Source of the DNA: Clostridia bacterium
Lineage (GTDB): Bacteria; Bacillota_E; RBS10-35; JAJYVN01
Assembly: GCA_027335515.1 (NCBI GenBank)
Contig: DAHWHT010000185.1
Coordinates: forward strand, 1-12,311
Direction: 5' to 3'
DNA: 12,311 nucleotides
Shown here: piece after piece, positions 1 through 5,756 of the stretch
Numbering within the stretch: the first letter of the stretch is position 1
Layout of the letters: the number at the start of each line of letters is the position of its first letter
Notes under the pieces: model-generated
The model's database searches: none
Told to the model about the DNA's origin: nothing
The model's input: only the letters and a program-made list of their open reading frames with translations
Position numbers and translations under genes: made by a program

Positions 1-20
1 GCGGTGCATACCGCGGCGGA

Positions 21-140
21 GTTCCGGTGGCTATGGCGGAGGGGTTCCACCCGTTCCCATCCCGAACACGGCCGTGCCCCCCTCCAGCGCCCATGGTACT
101 GAGCGGGAAGCCGCTTGGGAGAGTCGGTCGCTGCCGGAAC
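21..140 (+). rRNA. rrf: 5S ribosomal RNA
   Basis: The 5' end (positions 21-30) and 3' end (131-140) pair as a ten-base terminal stem with two G-U pairs. The interior has the conserved 5S segments CCCGTTCCCATCCCGAACACGG near 50-72 (loop B/C region) and GCGCCCATGGTACTG near 89-103, and resembles the Bacillus 5S closely. Length is about 120 bases, normal for the family. The 20 bases before it are presumably the 23S-5S spacer and contain a small hairpin (GCGGT 1-5 / ACCGC 10-14). The 23S and 16S genes would lie to the left of the window. The ends could be off by a base or two. Confidence 0.95.
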
Positions 141-147
141 ACCTTTG

Positions 148-188
148 ACGGGGTCGGTCCCTTGGCGGGACCGGCCCCGTTCGCTTTG
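148..188 (+). terminator. Rho-independent-like terminator after 5S rRNA
   Basis: The arms at 148-161 and 167-180 form a 14-bp stem with one G-U pair and a five-base loop. A short T-containing tail (TTCGCTTT region) follows, not a strong T run. It starts 8 bases after the 5S and probably ends the rRNA operon, separating it from the tRNA gene downstream. Confidence 0.8.
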
Positions 189-201
189 GCCCCCCGCCGC
201 G

Positions 202-231
202 TTGACCGCGGCGGCCGCGGTGGGGTATGCT
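202..231 (+). promoter_or_regulatory. Predicted sigma-A promoter of tRNA-Asn
   Basis: A -35 box TTGACC (202-207, 5/6 consensus) and a -10 box TATGCT (226-231, 4/6) are separated by 18 bases. Transcription would begin near 238, about 24 bases before the mature tRNA. It lies between the rRNA terminator and the tRNA, so the tRNA appears to be transcribed separately from the rRNA operon. The spacer contains a 17-base near-perfect dyad (see findings). Confidence 0.55.
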
Positions 232-261
232 CGGTCGTGCGGCGGTGGTCCGCGGTCTTAT

Positions 262-336
262 TCCTGGTTAGCTCAACGGTAGAGCATCCGGCTGTTAACC
301 GGAGGGTTGCAGGTTCGAATCCTGCACCAGGAGCCA
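262..336 (+). tRNA. tRNA-Asn (anticodon GTT), CCA encoded
   Basis: The cloverleaf folds fully: acceptor stem TCCTGGT/ACCAGGA, D stem GCTC/GAGC, anticodon stem TCCGG/CCGGA around loop CTGTTAA with anticodon GTT, and T stem GCAGG/CCTGC around TTCGAAT. The discriminator base is G and the 3' CCA is encoded. It reads AAC and AAU codons. The gene stands alone between a predicted promoter and a terminator. Confidence 0.97.
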
Positions 337-350
337 ACCTATAAACTGGG

Positions 351-382
351 CCTTCCTCCGGTATCGGGGGAGGGTCTTTTTT
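351..382 (+). terminator. Rho-independent terminator after tRNA-Asn
   Basis: CCTTCCTCCG (351-360) pairs over ten positions, including G-U pairs, with CGGGGGAGGG (365-374) across a GTAT loop, followed by TCTTTTTT. This is a classic intrinsic terminator 14 bases after the tRNA. It also means the next gene needs read-through or a promoter that I cannot see. Confidence 0.88.
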
Positions 383-431
383 CGTTTCCCGCCGGGTGGG
401 CAACCTGTGGAGGAGTGGGGAGGGTGCGGCC

Positions 432-1322
432 GTGCGGGTGGAGGTCATTGGCGTGCCGGTCGACCTGGGTGCCGCGCGGCGCGGTACGGACATGGGCCCC
501 AGTGCGATCCGCTGTGCGCGCTTGGCCGAGCGACTGGCGGCTCTGGGGCTGGAGGTTCGGGACCTGGGTAACGTGGAGGTTCCTGTGGCCGAGAGCCGTG
601 ACGGGGGCGGGGAGGTGCGCTTTCTGCGGGAGATCGTCGAGGTCTGCGCGGGGCTCTCGCGGAAGGTGGCGGACGCCCTGGGCCGCGGCGCCTTCCCGCT
701 CGTCCTGGGTGGCGACCACAGCCTCGCCCTGGGCTCTCTGGCGGGGAGGCGATTGGCGGGGGGGCCCGGTGGTGTGGTCTGGATCGACGCCCACGCCGAC
801 TTCAACACCGCGCGTACGACCCCGTCCGGAAACGCCCACGGGATGCCGTTGGCTGCCGCCTGCGGCCGCGGAGCACCGGGGCTGGTCGCGGTGGCCGGCG
901 GGCCGTCCGTGATGGAGCGGCAGGTCGTCTTGATCGGCACACGCAGCGTCGACGCGGGGGAGGCGGCATTGCTGCGGGACGCGGGCATCAAGGTCTTTTC
1001 CATGCGGGATATCGACGAGCGCGGCATGGCGGAGGTGGTGCGCGAGGCCTTGGCGCAGGCGAGCCTTGGCGGCGCCCAGCGGATCCATGTCAGCCTGGAC
1101 CTGGATGTGCTGGATCCGACGTTCGCCCCGGGCGTCGGCACGCCCGTGGCGGGTGGTCTCACGTATCGGGAGGCGCAGTTGGCGATGGAGATGCTCGCCG
1201 ATAGCCGACTCGTGGGCAGCATGGACGTGGTGGAGGTGAATCCGGCTCTGGACGAACGCAACCGCACGGCAAGAGTGGCCGTTGACCTTGTCGCCTCGGC
1301 GTTGGGTGAGCGGATCTGGTAG
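432..1322 (+). CDS. rocF: Arginase
   Basis: Predicted Mn-dependent arginase, cytoplasmic, hydrolysing L-arginine to ornithine and urea (296 aa; family usually about 300). The ureohydrolase motifs appear in order: [27 protein letters not shown] followed by PGVGTP, and a C-terminal EVNPALD. All the usual metal-binding His and Asp residues are present. SGNxHGMP is the arginase version of the substrate loop and argues against agmatinase or formiminoglutamase. I chose the GTG at 432 because GGGGAGG (417-423) sits 8 bases upstream and the protein then begins MRVEVIGVP as in homologues; an in-frame GTG at 396 would add 12 unlikely residues. The gene lies between a tRNA terminator and tmk, with no visible promoter. 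Arginase is not part of the usual tmk cluster, so its presence here looks like an insertion into the conserved order. Arginine catabolism is the likely role; a part in polyamine or proline supply through ornithine is also possible. Confidence 0.9.
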   Translation: MRVEVIGVPVDLGAARRGTDMGPSAIRCARLAERLAALGLEVRDLGNVEVPVAESRDGGGEVRFLREIVEVCAGLSRKVADALGRGAFPLVLGGDHSLALGSLAGRRLAGGPGGVVWIDAHADFNTARTTPSGNAHGMPLAAACGRGAPGLVAVAGGPSVMERQVVLIGTRSVDAGEAALLRDAGIKVFSMRDIDERGMAEVVREALAQASLGGAQRIHVSLDLDVLDPTFAPGVGTPVAGGLTYREAQLAMEMLADSRLVGSMDVVEVNPALDERNRTARVAVDLVASALGERIW

Positions 1323-1409
1323 GGTGTGGTGGCCGGAGGGTTGGCAGGACCTGCATGGGCGGCGGGCGAAGCAAGCACACGGTCGTGCGTTGGAGCAGGG
1401 TGGGCGAAG

Positions 1410-2090
1410 ATGGCGCAGGGTTGCATGGTTGCGCTTGAGGGCGGCGAGGGCTGCGGCAAGACGACGCAGGGTCGGCTCTTGGCGGCCTGGCTCCGTGACC
1501 GTGGGATCGCGTCCGTGGTGGTTCGGGAGCCGGGAAGCACATGGCTCGGCGAGCGGCTGCGCGCCCTGCTCCTGGATCCGCAAGGCCCGGGGATGGGACC
1601 CGTAGCGGAGACACTGCTGTTCGCCGCGGCGCGGGCGGAGGCGGTGCGTGAACATGTGGCCCCGGCGTTGGCGCGCGGAGCGGTTGTGGTCTGCGACCGG
1701 TTTGCCGACAGCAGCGTGGTCTATCAGGGGTATGGGCTCGGGGTGGATGTGGGGTTTGTCCGGCGGGTGAACGAAACGGTTACCGGGGGGCGGCGCCCGG
1801 ACCTCACCGTGGTGCTGGATGTCCCGCGCGAGACCGCCGAAGCGCGGCGGTCGGCGCGGGGGGGCGCGGACCGCATCGAGCGTCGGCCGAAGGACTACCA
1901 TGAGCGTGTGCGGCAGGCGTACCTGCGGTTGGTGGAGGCGTGCCCAGCCCGGTATCGGCTGCTTGACGCCGCGCGGCCGCCGGAAGCGGTTCAGCAAGCG
2001 CTCCGGGCGCTGGTGCGGCCGTTGCTGGAGGAGTGCGGACTCTGGCGGGGTGCGGATGCGGAGCATCGGGTTGGGGGGGGGGCACCGTGA
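1410..2090 (+). CDS. tmk: Thymidylate kinase
   Basis: Phosphorylates dTMP to dTDP with ATP, an essential step of dTTP synthesis. From the ATG at 1410 the protein is 226 aa, close to the usual 205-215 plus a short tail. The P-loop GGEGCGKTT is at residues 11-19. The second motif reads REPGST where the family usually has REPGGT, so one glycine is serine. The [13 protein letters not shown] segment is the DRx(x)DSS(x)AYQ motif that binds the nucleotide, and an Arg-rich LID follows ([13 protein letters not shown]). The start is uncertain: an ATG at 1425 gives MVALEGGEG and fits homologues as well, and neither has a strong ribosome site. The C-terminal end reads through a run of ten G (encoding GGG), and the stop overlaps the darA start by four bases, so the two are probably translationally coupled. 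The gap of 87 bases from arginase has no clear promoter. Confidence 0.92.
   Translation: MAQGCMVALEGGEGCGKTTQGRLLAAWLRDRGIASVVVREPGSTWLGERLRALLLDPQGPGMGPVAETLLFAAARAEAVREHVAPALARGAVVVCDRFADSSVVYQGYGLGVDVGFVRRVNETVTGGRRPDLTVVLDVPRETAEARRSARGGADRIERRPKDYHERVRQAYLRLVEACPARYRLLDAARPPEAVQQALRALVRPLLEECGLWRGADAEHRVGGGAP
2073..2082 (+). repeat. Homopolymer run of ten G at the tmk/darA junction
   Basis: Ten consecutive G lie inside the last codons of tmk and 4 bases before the GTG start of darA. They occupy the place of the darA ribosome binding site, and no ordinary AGGAGG is present there. Gain of one G, or a -1 ribosomal slip on the run, would place the tmk frame into the darA frame with no stop between. 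Confidence 0.9.
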
Positions 2091-2416
2091 AGCTCGCGAT
2101 GGTGGTCGTCCAGGACAAGGATGCGCTGCATCTTTTGGAAGGGTTGCTGTCCCGCGGGCTGCGCGCGACCAAGCTTGCCAGTACGGGCGGATTCCTGCGG
2201 GAAGGCAACACCACGCTGATGATTGGCGTGGAGGACGAGCGGCTTGACGACGTCCTCGCGATTGTGCGGGAAACGTGCCGGTCTCGAGAGCAGCTGGTGA
2301 CGCCGTTGGCGCCGCTGAGCGGTGCGACGGAGTCGTATGTTCCCTACCCTGTGGAAGTCCAGGTGGGCGGTGCTACGGTGTTCGTGCTCTCGGTGGATCG
2401 GTTCGAGAAGATCTGA
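2087..2416 (+). CDS. darA: Cyclic-di-AMP receptor DarA (PII-like)
   Basis: A 109-aa homologue of B. subtilis DarA/YaaQ, exactly the usual length. It starts [13 protein letters not shown] and carries the family signatures TKLASTGGFLREGNTT and YVPYPVEVQVGGATVFVL. DarA is a trimeric cytoplasmic PII-like protein that binds c-di-AMP between subunits; its downstream partner is not established. The GTG at 2087 overlaps the tmk stop (GTGA), and the only candidate ribosome site is the G10 run, so translation probably depends on ribosomes finishing tmk. In B. subtilis yaaR lies between this gene and holB; here holB follows after only 20 bases. The identification is firm from length and motifs. Confidence 0.96.
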   Translation: MKLAMVVVQDKDALHLLEGLLSRGLRATKLASTGGFLREGNTTLMIGVEDERLDDVLAIVRETCRSREQLVTPLAPLSGATESYVPYPVEVQVGGATVFVLSVDRFEKI

Positions 2417-2436
2417 CGGTCGGCTGGGAGGCGGGG

Positions 2437-3432
2437 ATGGCGGGCGAAAGCACAGGGATGCGCCGACCGCTTGGCCAGGAGGCTGCCCTGCGCGTTCTGC
2501 TGGGGGCTGCGCGTGCCGGGAGGTTGGCGCAGGCCTACCTTGTCGTTGGTCCCCCCGGTATCGGCAAGGGCATGGTGGCGGAGTACGTCGCCTGTGGATT
2601 GCAGTGCGAGGCGGACGAGGCCGTCCGACCCTGCGGGCGGTGTCCCGCCTGCGTGGCCGCGCTTGGGGGTGTTCATCCCGACGTGCGCTGGCTGGGCACC
2701 GACGTTCGCCTTGGAATCGACGAGGCGCGTGCCCTCCGGGAACACGCGTCCCGGCGCCCCGCACGGGGCCGACTCTCGGTGTTTGTGGTGGAGGCCTGTG
2801 AGCGGCTGACCGGAGCCGCGGCCGGCGCGCTGCTCAAGGTGCTGGAGGAGCCGCCCGGCGCGGCCCTCTTTCTGTTCCTGGCGGACCACCCCGCAGCCAT
2901 GGAACCGACGTTGCGATCGCGGTGCGTGGTGGTGCGGTTGCACCCCGTGCCGGTGGCGGAGATCGATGCGTGGCTCGCGTGCGAATGTCCCCAGATGGCC
3001 GCGGACGTGCGTGGGCTCACCGCCCGCTGTTGCGACGGGCTTCCCGGCCTGGCGCGCGCGGCGGTCAAGGGGCCGGCGGAGGGAGCGGACGCCCGCGGCC
3101 TGCTGGTGGACGCGTTGACGGCAAAGACCCCGGCGGCAATCGTGGCGGCGGCGACCCAGTTGGCCGCGGGCGGGATCTCGCCCTGGGCGGCCCTGATGCT
3201 TCTGCGCAATGCCGGCGTGGTGGCCCACGCCTTGCCCGCCGAACAGATTGGCGGCCCCGAGCATGCGGCCGACATCCGCCAGGCACAGGCCCTTGGAAGA
3301 GATGTTCGCTGGCTGGCGGACGCTGCCCAATGTTGCCTTGCGGCCGTAGATGCTGCCGCCGCGAATGTGAATGCCGTGCTTAACTGGCAGGTGTTGCTTT
3401 TGCGATTGCGCCAGCTCAAGCTGACATGTTAA
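2437..3432 (+). CDS. holB: DNA polymerase III delta' subunit
   Basis: Delta' subunit of the clamp loader, which works with delta and tau to load the beta clamp on primed DNA (331 aa, normal). It has a RuvB/AAA-type fold. The P-loop is degenerate, GPPGIGKG at residues 38-45, with Gly where active ATPases have Ser or Thr; delta' commonly lacks ATPase activity. A zinc module C57-x8-C66-x2-C69-x2-C72 follows, then LLKVLEEPP (about 132-140) and the SRC motif at 161-163, which carries the arginine finger acting on the neighbouring subunit. I chose ATG 2437 because GGGAGG (2426-2431) is 5 bases upstream and the protein begins just before the AAA domain. It sits between darA and ricT in the usual order. 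The C-terminal third is poorly conserved and alanine-rich, as expected for the collar domain. Confidence 0.93.
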   Translation: MAGESTGMRRPLGQEAALRVLLGAARAGRLAQAYLVVGPPGIGKGMVAEYVACGLQCEADEAVRPCGRCPACVAALGGVHPDVRWLGTDVRLGIDEARALREHASRRPARGRLSVFVVEACERLTGAAAGALLKVLEEPPGAALFLFLADHPAAMEPTLRSRCVVVRLHPVPVAEIDAWLACECPQMAADVRGLTARCCDGLPGLARAAVKGPAEGADARGLLVDALTAKTPAAIVAAATQLAAGGISPWAALMLLRNAGVVAHALPAEQIGGPEHAADIRQAQALGRDVRWLADAAQCCLAAVDAAAANVNAVLNWQVLLLRLRQLKLTC

Positions 3433-3487
3433 GGTTACGCTTGGCGCCGCTGCTTCAGCTGGATTTCGCAGAGAGGAAATCTCCTAC

Positions 3488-4342
3488 ATGCCTACGGTTG
3501 TAGGGGTTCGTTTTCGAGAGACCGGGAAGATGTACCAGTTCGATCCCGTTGGTCTTGGCCTGCGGCGTCTGGACAAGGTGGTGGTCGAGACCGCCAACGG
3601 GCCAGGCGTTGGCCGCGTGGTCGTGGAAGCATCGGATCGGGCCGACCAGGACGTGACGCATCCCCTGCGTCGGGTTTTGCGCAAGGCCACGCCGGAAGAC
3701 CTTGACCGGGAAGCCCAGGCCCAGGTCCGGGCGGCGGCCGTCCTCGAGCGCTGTCGCATGTGGATTCGCGACACCAAGCTGGCGCTGCGCCTCGTCGATG
3801 CGGATGCGTCGCTTGACGGACGGCGGCTGACGATCTACTACGCATCCGAGCAGCGGGTGGAGCTGCGCGCCTTGGTGCGGGAGCTTTCGGCGGAACTGCG
3901 TTGCCGGATGGAGTTTCGCCATGTTGGTCCACGCGACGAGGCCAAGCTGCTGGATGGCTACGGTCCCTGCGGCCAGCGGCTGTGTTGTTCCCGGTGGCTG
4001 ACCGGATTCAAGCCCATTTCGATCAAGATGGCGAAGCTGCAGAACCTTGCCCTGAATCCCGGCAAGCTTGCGGGCGTCTGCGGACGATTGAAGTGCTGCC
4101 TGCGCTATGAGCTGGAAAACTATGAAGAGGGCCAGCGCGATCTCCCTGGGCTCGGCGTGACCGTGTATACGGCGCAGGGCGAAGGGCGTGTGGTCGGCCT
4201 CAACCTCCCGGAACGCAAAGTCCAGATCCTCCTGGAGGACGTGCCCACGTGGTTCGCGGCGGACGAGGTGTTTTCGCACAACGGTTGCCAGGACGGCGGT
4301 GGCGGTGGCTGTGGCGGGGCGTGCGGTGGGCACGGAGGCTGA
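3488..4342 (+). CDS. ricT: RicT (YaaT), PSP1-domain subunit of the RicAFT (Y) complex
   Basis: A 284-aa homologue of B. subtilis RicT/YaaT (about 275 aa). In B. subtilis RicA, RicF and RicT form a complex that carries 4Fe-4S clusters, binds RNase Y and promotes maturation of operon mRNAs; it also affects sporulation and biofilm formation. The N-terminal half is the PSP1 region. Two CxxxxCC clusters, C161/C166/C167 (in GPCGQRLCC) and C198/C203/C204 (in GVCGRLKCC), are the family's cluster ligands. The C terminus ends in a Gly-rich tail with C267, C275, C279, H264 and H282, which I do not know from B. subtilis RicT. The ATG at 3488 has GAGAGG (3471-3476) 11 bases upstream. A 55-base gap separates it from holB; no convincing promoter is seen there. 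The rsmI start follows 4 bases after the stop. Confidence 0.94.
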   Translation: MPTVVGVRFRETGKMYQFDPVGLGLRRLDKVVVETANGPGVGRVVVEASDRADQDVTHPLRRVLRKATPEDLDREAQAQVRAAAVLERCRMWIRDTKLALRLVDADASLDGRRLTIYYASEQRVELRALVRELSAELRCRMEFRHVGPRDEAKLLDGYGPCGQRLCCSRWLTGFKPISIKMAKLQNLALNPGKLAGVCGRLKCCLRYELENYEEGQRDLPGLGVTVYTAQGEGRVVGLNLPERKVQILLEDVPTWFAADEVFSHNGCQDGGGGGCGGACGGHGG

Positions 4343-4346
4343 GGCC

Positions 4347-5213
4347 ATGAGCGGGTCGCTTCAGTTGTGCGCGTCTCCGATCGGTAACCTCGGCGACATT
4401 ACGTACCGCGCGGTCGCGGCCTTGCGGGCGGCGGACCTCATCCTCGCCGAGGACACGCGGCGCACCGCCGGCCTCCTGCACCATTACGGGCTGCCCGTGG
4501 CGGGGCGCCTGCGAAGCTTTCATGACCACAACGAGCGGGAGCGGACGGCGGCGGCCCTTGAGCGGGTGCGGTCCGGCGCCTCGGTGGTCTTGGTGACGGA
4601 CGCCGGCATGCCGACCGTTGCCGATCCTGGCTTCCATCTTGTGCGGGCGGCGATTGAAGCGGATGTGCCCGTGCACGTGCTGCCCGGTCCGAGCGCGGTG
4701 GTGGCCGCCGTGGCGCTCTCCGGCCTGGCTCTGCACCAGTTCGCCTTCTATGGTTTCCTGCCGCGTCGATCGGGAGAACGCGCCGCAGCCCTCCGCACGG
4801 CGTTGGCGCGCCCCCTCACTGCCGTTTGGTTTGAGGCCCCGCACCGATTGCCCGCCACCCTGCAGGCGATCGTTGCCGCGGGATTCGGCGTCCGGCGCGT
4901 GGCCGTGGCTCGCGAGTTGACCAAGGTGCACGAGGAAGTGGTGCGCGGTTTGGCGCAGGAACTCGCCGAGCGGTATGCCGCGGGCACGGTGCGCGGCGAG
5001 GTCACGCTGTGCGTGGAAGGGGCCGAGGCCGACGTGGCCGTGGCCGTGGCCGACAACGAGACCCAATGGGGTTCCGCCCTGGGGCGGATCAACGGACTTC
5101 GGTCTGCGGGCACGGGGTTGGCCGCCGCCGTTGCAAGCGTGGCACGCGACACCGGTCTGTCACGACGGGAGCTTTATCGGCGGGCGGTCCAACCGGCCCC
5201 CCCCGATCGTTAG
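4347..5213 (+). CDS. rsmI: 16S rRNA (cytidine-1402-2'-O)-methyltransferase RsmI
   Basis: Methylates the 2'-O of C1402 in 16S rRNA, close to the P-site mRNA contact, using S-adenosylmethionine; RsmH adds the N4 methyl to the same base. The 288-aa protein has the tetrapyrrole-methylase fold with SPIGNLGDIT, ILAEDTRRT, LVTDAGMPTVADPG (usually VSDAGTPxISDPG), LPGPSAVV, FYGFLPRR and RELTKVHEEV. The family's C-terminal helical domain is present (SLSRRELYRRAV-like ending). ATG 4347 is set by GGAGG at 4334-4338, 8 bases upstream and inside the ricT end; longer in-frame starts run into ricT. It is the last gene of the tmk-rsmI group and faces abrB. A run of eight C occurs just before the stop (about 5197-5204), and a short GTGGCC triple repeat encodes VAVAVA near 5034-5051. 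Confidence 0.94.
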   Translation: MSGSLQLCASPIGNLGDITYRAVAALRAADLILAEDTRRTAGLLHHYGLPVAGRLRSFHDHNERERTAAALERVRSGASVVLVTDAGMPTVADPGFHLVRAAIEADVPVHVLPGPSAVVAAVALSGLALHQFAFYGFLPRRSGERAAALRTALARPLTAVWFEAPHRLPATLQAIVAAGFGVRRVAVARELTKVHEEVVRGLAQELAERYAAGTVRGEVTLCVEGAEADVAVAVADNETQWGSALGRINGLRSAGTGLAAAVASVARDTGLSRRELYRRAVQPAPPDR

Positions 5214-5220
5214 CTCCCGC

Positions 5221-5253
5221 GCCGCCGTCCGGGGCCGGATGGGGCCCGGCGGC
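5221..5253. terminator. Possible bidirectional terminator between rsmI and abrB
   Basis: GCCGCCG (5221-5227) pairs with CGGCGGC (5247-5253), continued after a five-base bulge by GGCC/GGCC (5233-5236 with 5243-5246). A second small hairpin ACGGG/CCCGT lies at 5265-5280. There is no T run on either strand, so intrinsic termination is uncertain. The position between convergent genes is what suggests the role. Confidence 0.35.
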
Positions 5254-5290
5254 CGCAACGCGGTACGGGCGGGCTCCCGTGTTCGCCCAA

Positions 5291-5539
5291 TCACACGGCT
5301 TTGGACTGCATCGCCTGCATGCAGTCGTGGCAGACGTTCTTGCCCATGAAGTTCTCGACGGTCTCGGCGTTGCCGCAGAAGATACAGGCGGGTTCGTATT
5401 TCCGCAGGATGATCTTGTCTCCGTCGACGTAAATCTCCAGGGAGTCGCGCTCGGCAATGTCCAATGTCCGCCGCAGTTCGATCGGAATGACCACCCGGCC
5501 CAATTCATCGACCTTGCGCACGATCCCTGTGGACTTCAT
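5291..5539 (-). CDS. abrB: AbrB-family transition-state regulator
   Basis: An 82-aa DNA-binding regulator. Residues 1-50 are a SpoVT-AbrB swapped-hairpin domain almost identical to B. subtilis AbrB (MKSTGIVRKVDELGRVVIPIE..., then IYVDGDKIILRKYEP). In Bacillus, AbrB represses transition-state genes during growth, binds DNA as a dimer or tetramer, and represses itself. Instead of the Bacillus C-terminal domain there are two CxxC pairs, C52/C55 and C70/C73, likely a zinc ribbon, as seen in many thermophilic and clostridial AbrB proteins. The start is either ATG 5539 or GTG 5542, one codon earlier; the ribosome site GGGGGTGA (5549-5556 on this strand) fits both. As in Bacillus, the gene is reversed between rsmI and metG. 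A sigma-A-like promoter lies just upstream. Confidence 0.95.
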   Translation of the reverse strand: MKSTGIVRKVDELGRVVIPIELRRTLDIAERDSLEIYVDGDKIILRKYEPACIFCGNAETVENFMGKNVCHDCMQAMQSKAV

Positions 5540-5575
5540 CACGACCAGTCACCCCCGGAATGCGTCATCTTCCCA

Positions 5576-5604
5576 ACCATACCAGCTTTGACTGTAAGCG
5601 GCAA
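5576..5604 (-). promoter_or_regulatory. Predicted sigma-A promoter of abrB
   Basis: Read on the - strand: -35 TTGCCG (5604-5599), a 17-base spacer, and -10 TATGGT (5581-5576). Transcription would start near 5569, giving a leader of about 30 bases before abrB. The stretch is noticeably richer in A/T than the rest of the window, as expected of a promoter region and of AbrB self-binding. Confidence 0.5.
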
Positions 5605-5651
5605 GTGTGGTTTGTAAGCATTCGCCGGATCTGGATCTAGGTGGAATGTTC

Positions 5652-5681
5652 TTGACGCGCCGGGGGCTGGGAGGCTAGCAT
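5652..5681 (+). promoter_or_regulatory. Predicted sigma-A promoter of metG
   Basis: -35 TTGACG (5652-5657, 5/6), an 18-base spacer and -10 TAGCAT (5676-5681, 4/6). Transcription would start near 5688, leaving a leader of only about 70 bases, too short for a T-box or S-box. It is divergent from the abrB promoter, about 50 bases apart. Confidence 0.5.
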
Positions 5682-5724
5682 TTGAGGATCCGCCGTTTCC
5701 AGCCCTGCGGGGCATGGTAAGGAT

Positions 5725-5746
5725 GGCCACGCGGTGGCCCGGGGGG
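5725..5746 (+). promoter_or_regulatory. Hairpin abutting the metG ribosome binding site
   Basis: GGCCAC (5725-5730) and GTGGCC (5734-5739) form a perfect 6-bp stem with a GCG loop. The run GGGGGG (5741-5746), the likely ribosome site 10 bases before the ATG, begins one base after the stem. The hairpin could limit access to the site or simply hold it single-stranded. Confidence 0.4.
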
Positions 5747-5756
5747 ACTCGCGGTC

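Noticed and set aside
1323..1409. Promoter or small gene between arginase and tmk
   Set aside because: No -35/-10 pair or convincing small frame; the tmk frame is merely open upstream of its likely start.
339..2066. 575-codon open frame on the - strand opposite arginase and tmk
   Set aside because: It lies antisense to two well-recognised genes, has no known motif, and runs across a tRNA terminator. High GC removes stops on the opposite strand.
5034..5051. GTGGCC triple repeat in rsmI
   Set aside because: Three 6-base units coding Val-Ala in a variable part of the protein; in frame and ordinary for a GC-rich gene.
5688..5756. T-box or SAM riboswitch before metG
   Set aside because: The leader from the predicted start is only about 70 bases and has no T-box sequence or S-box core.
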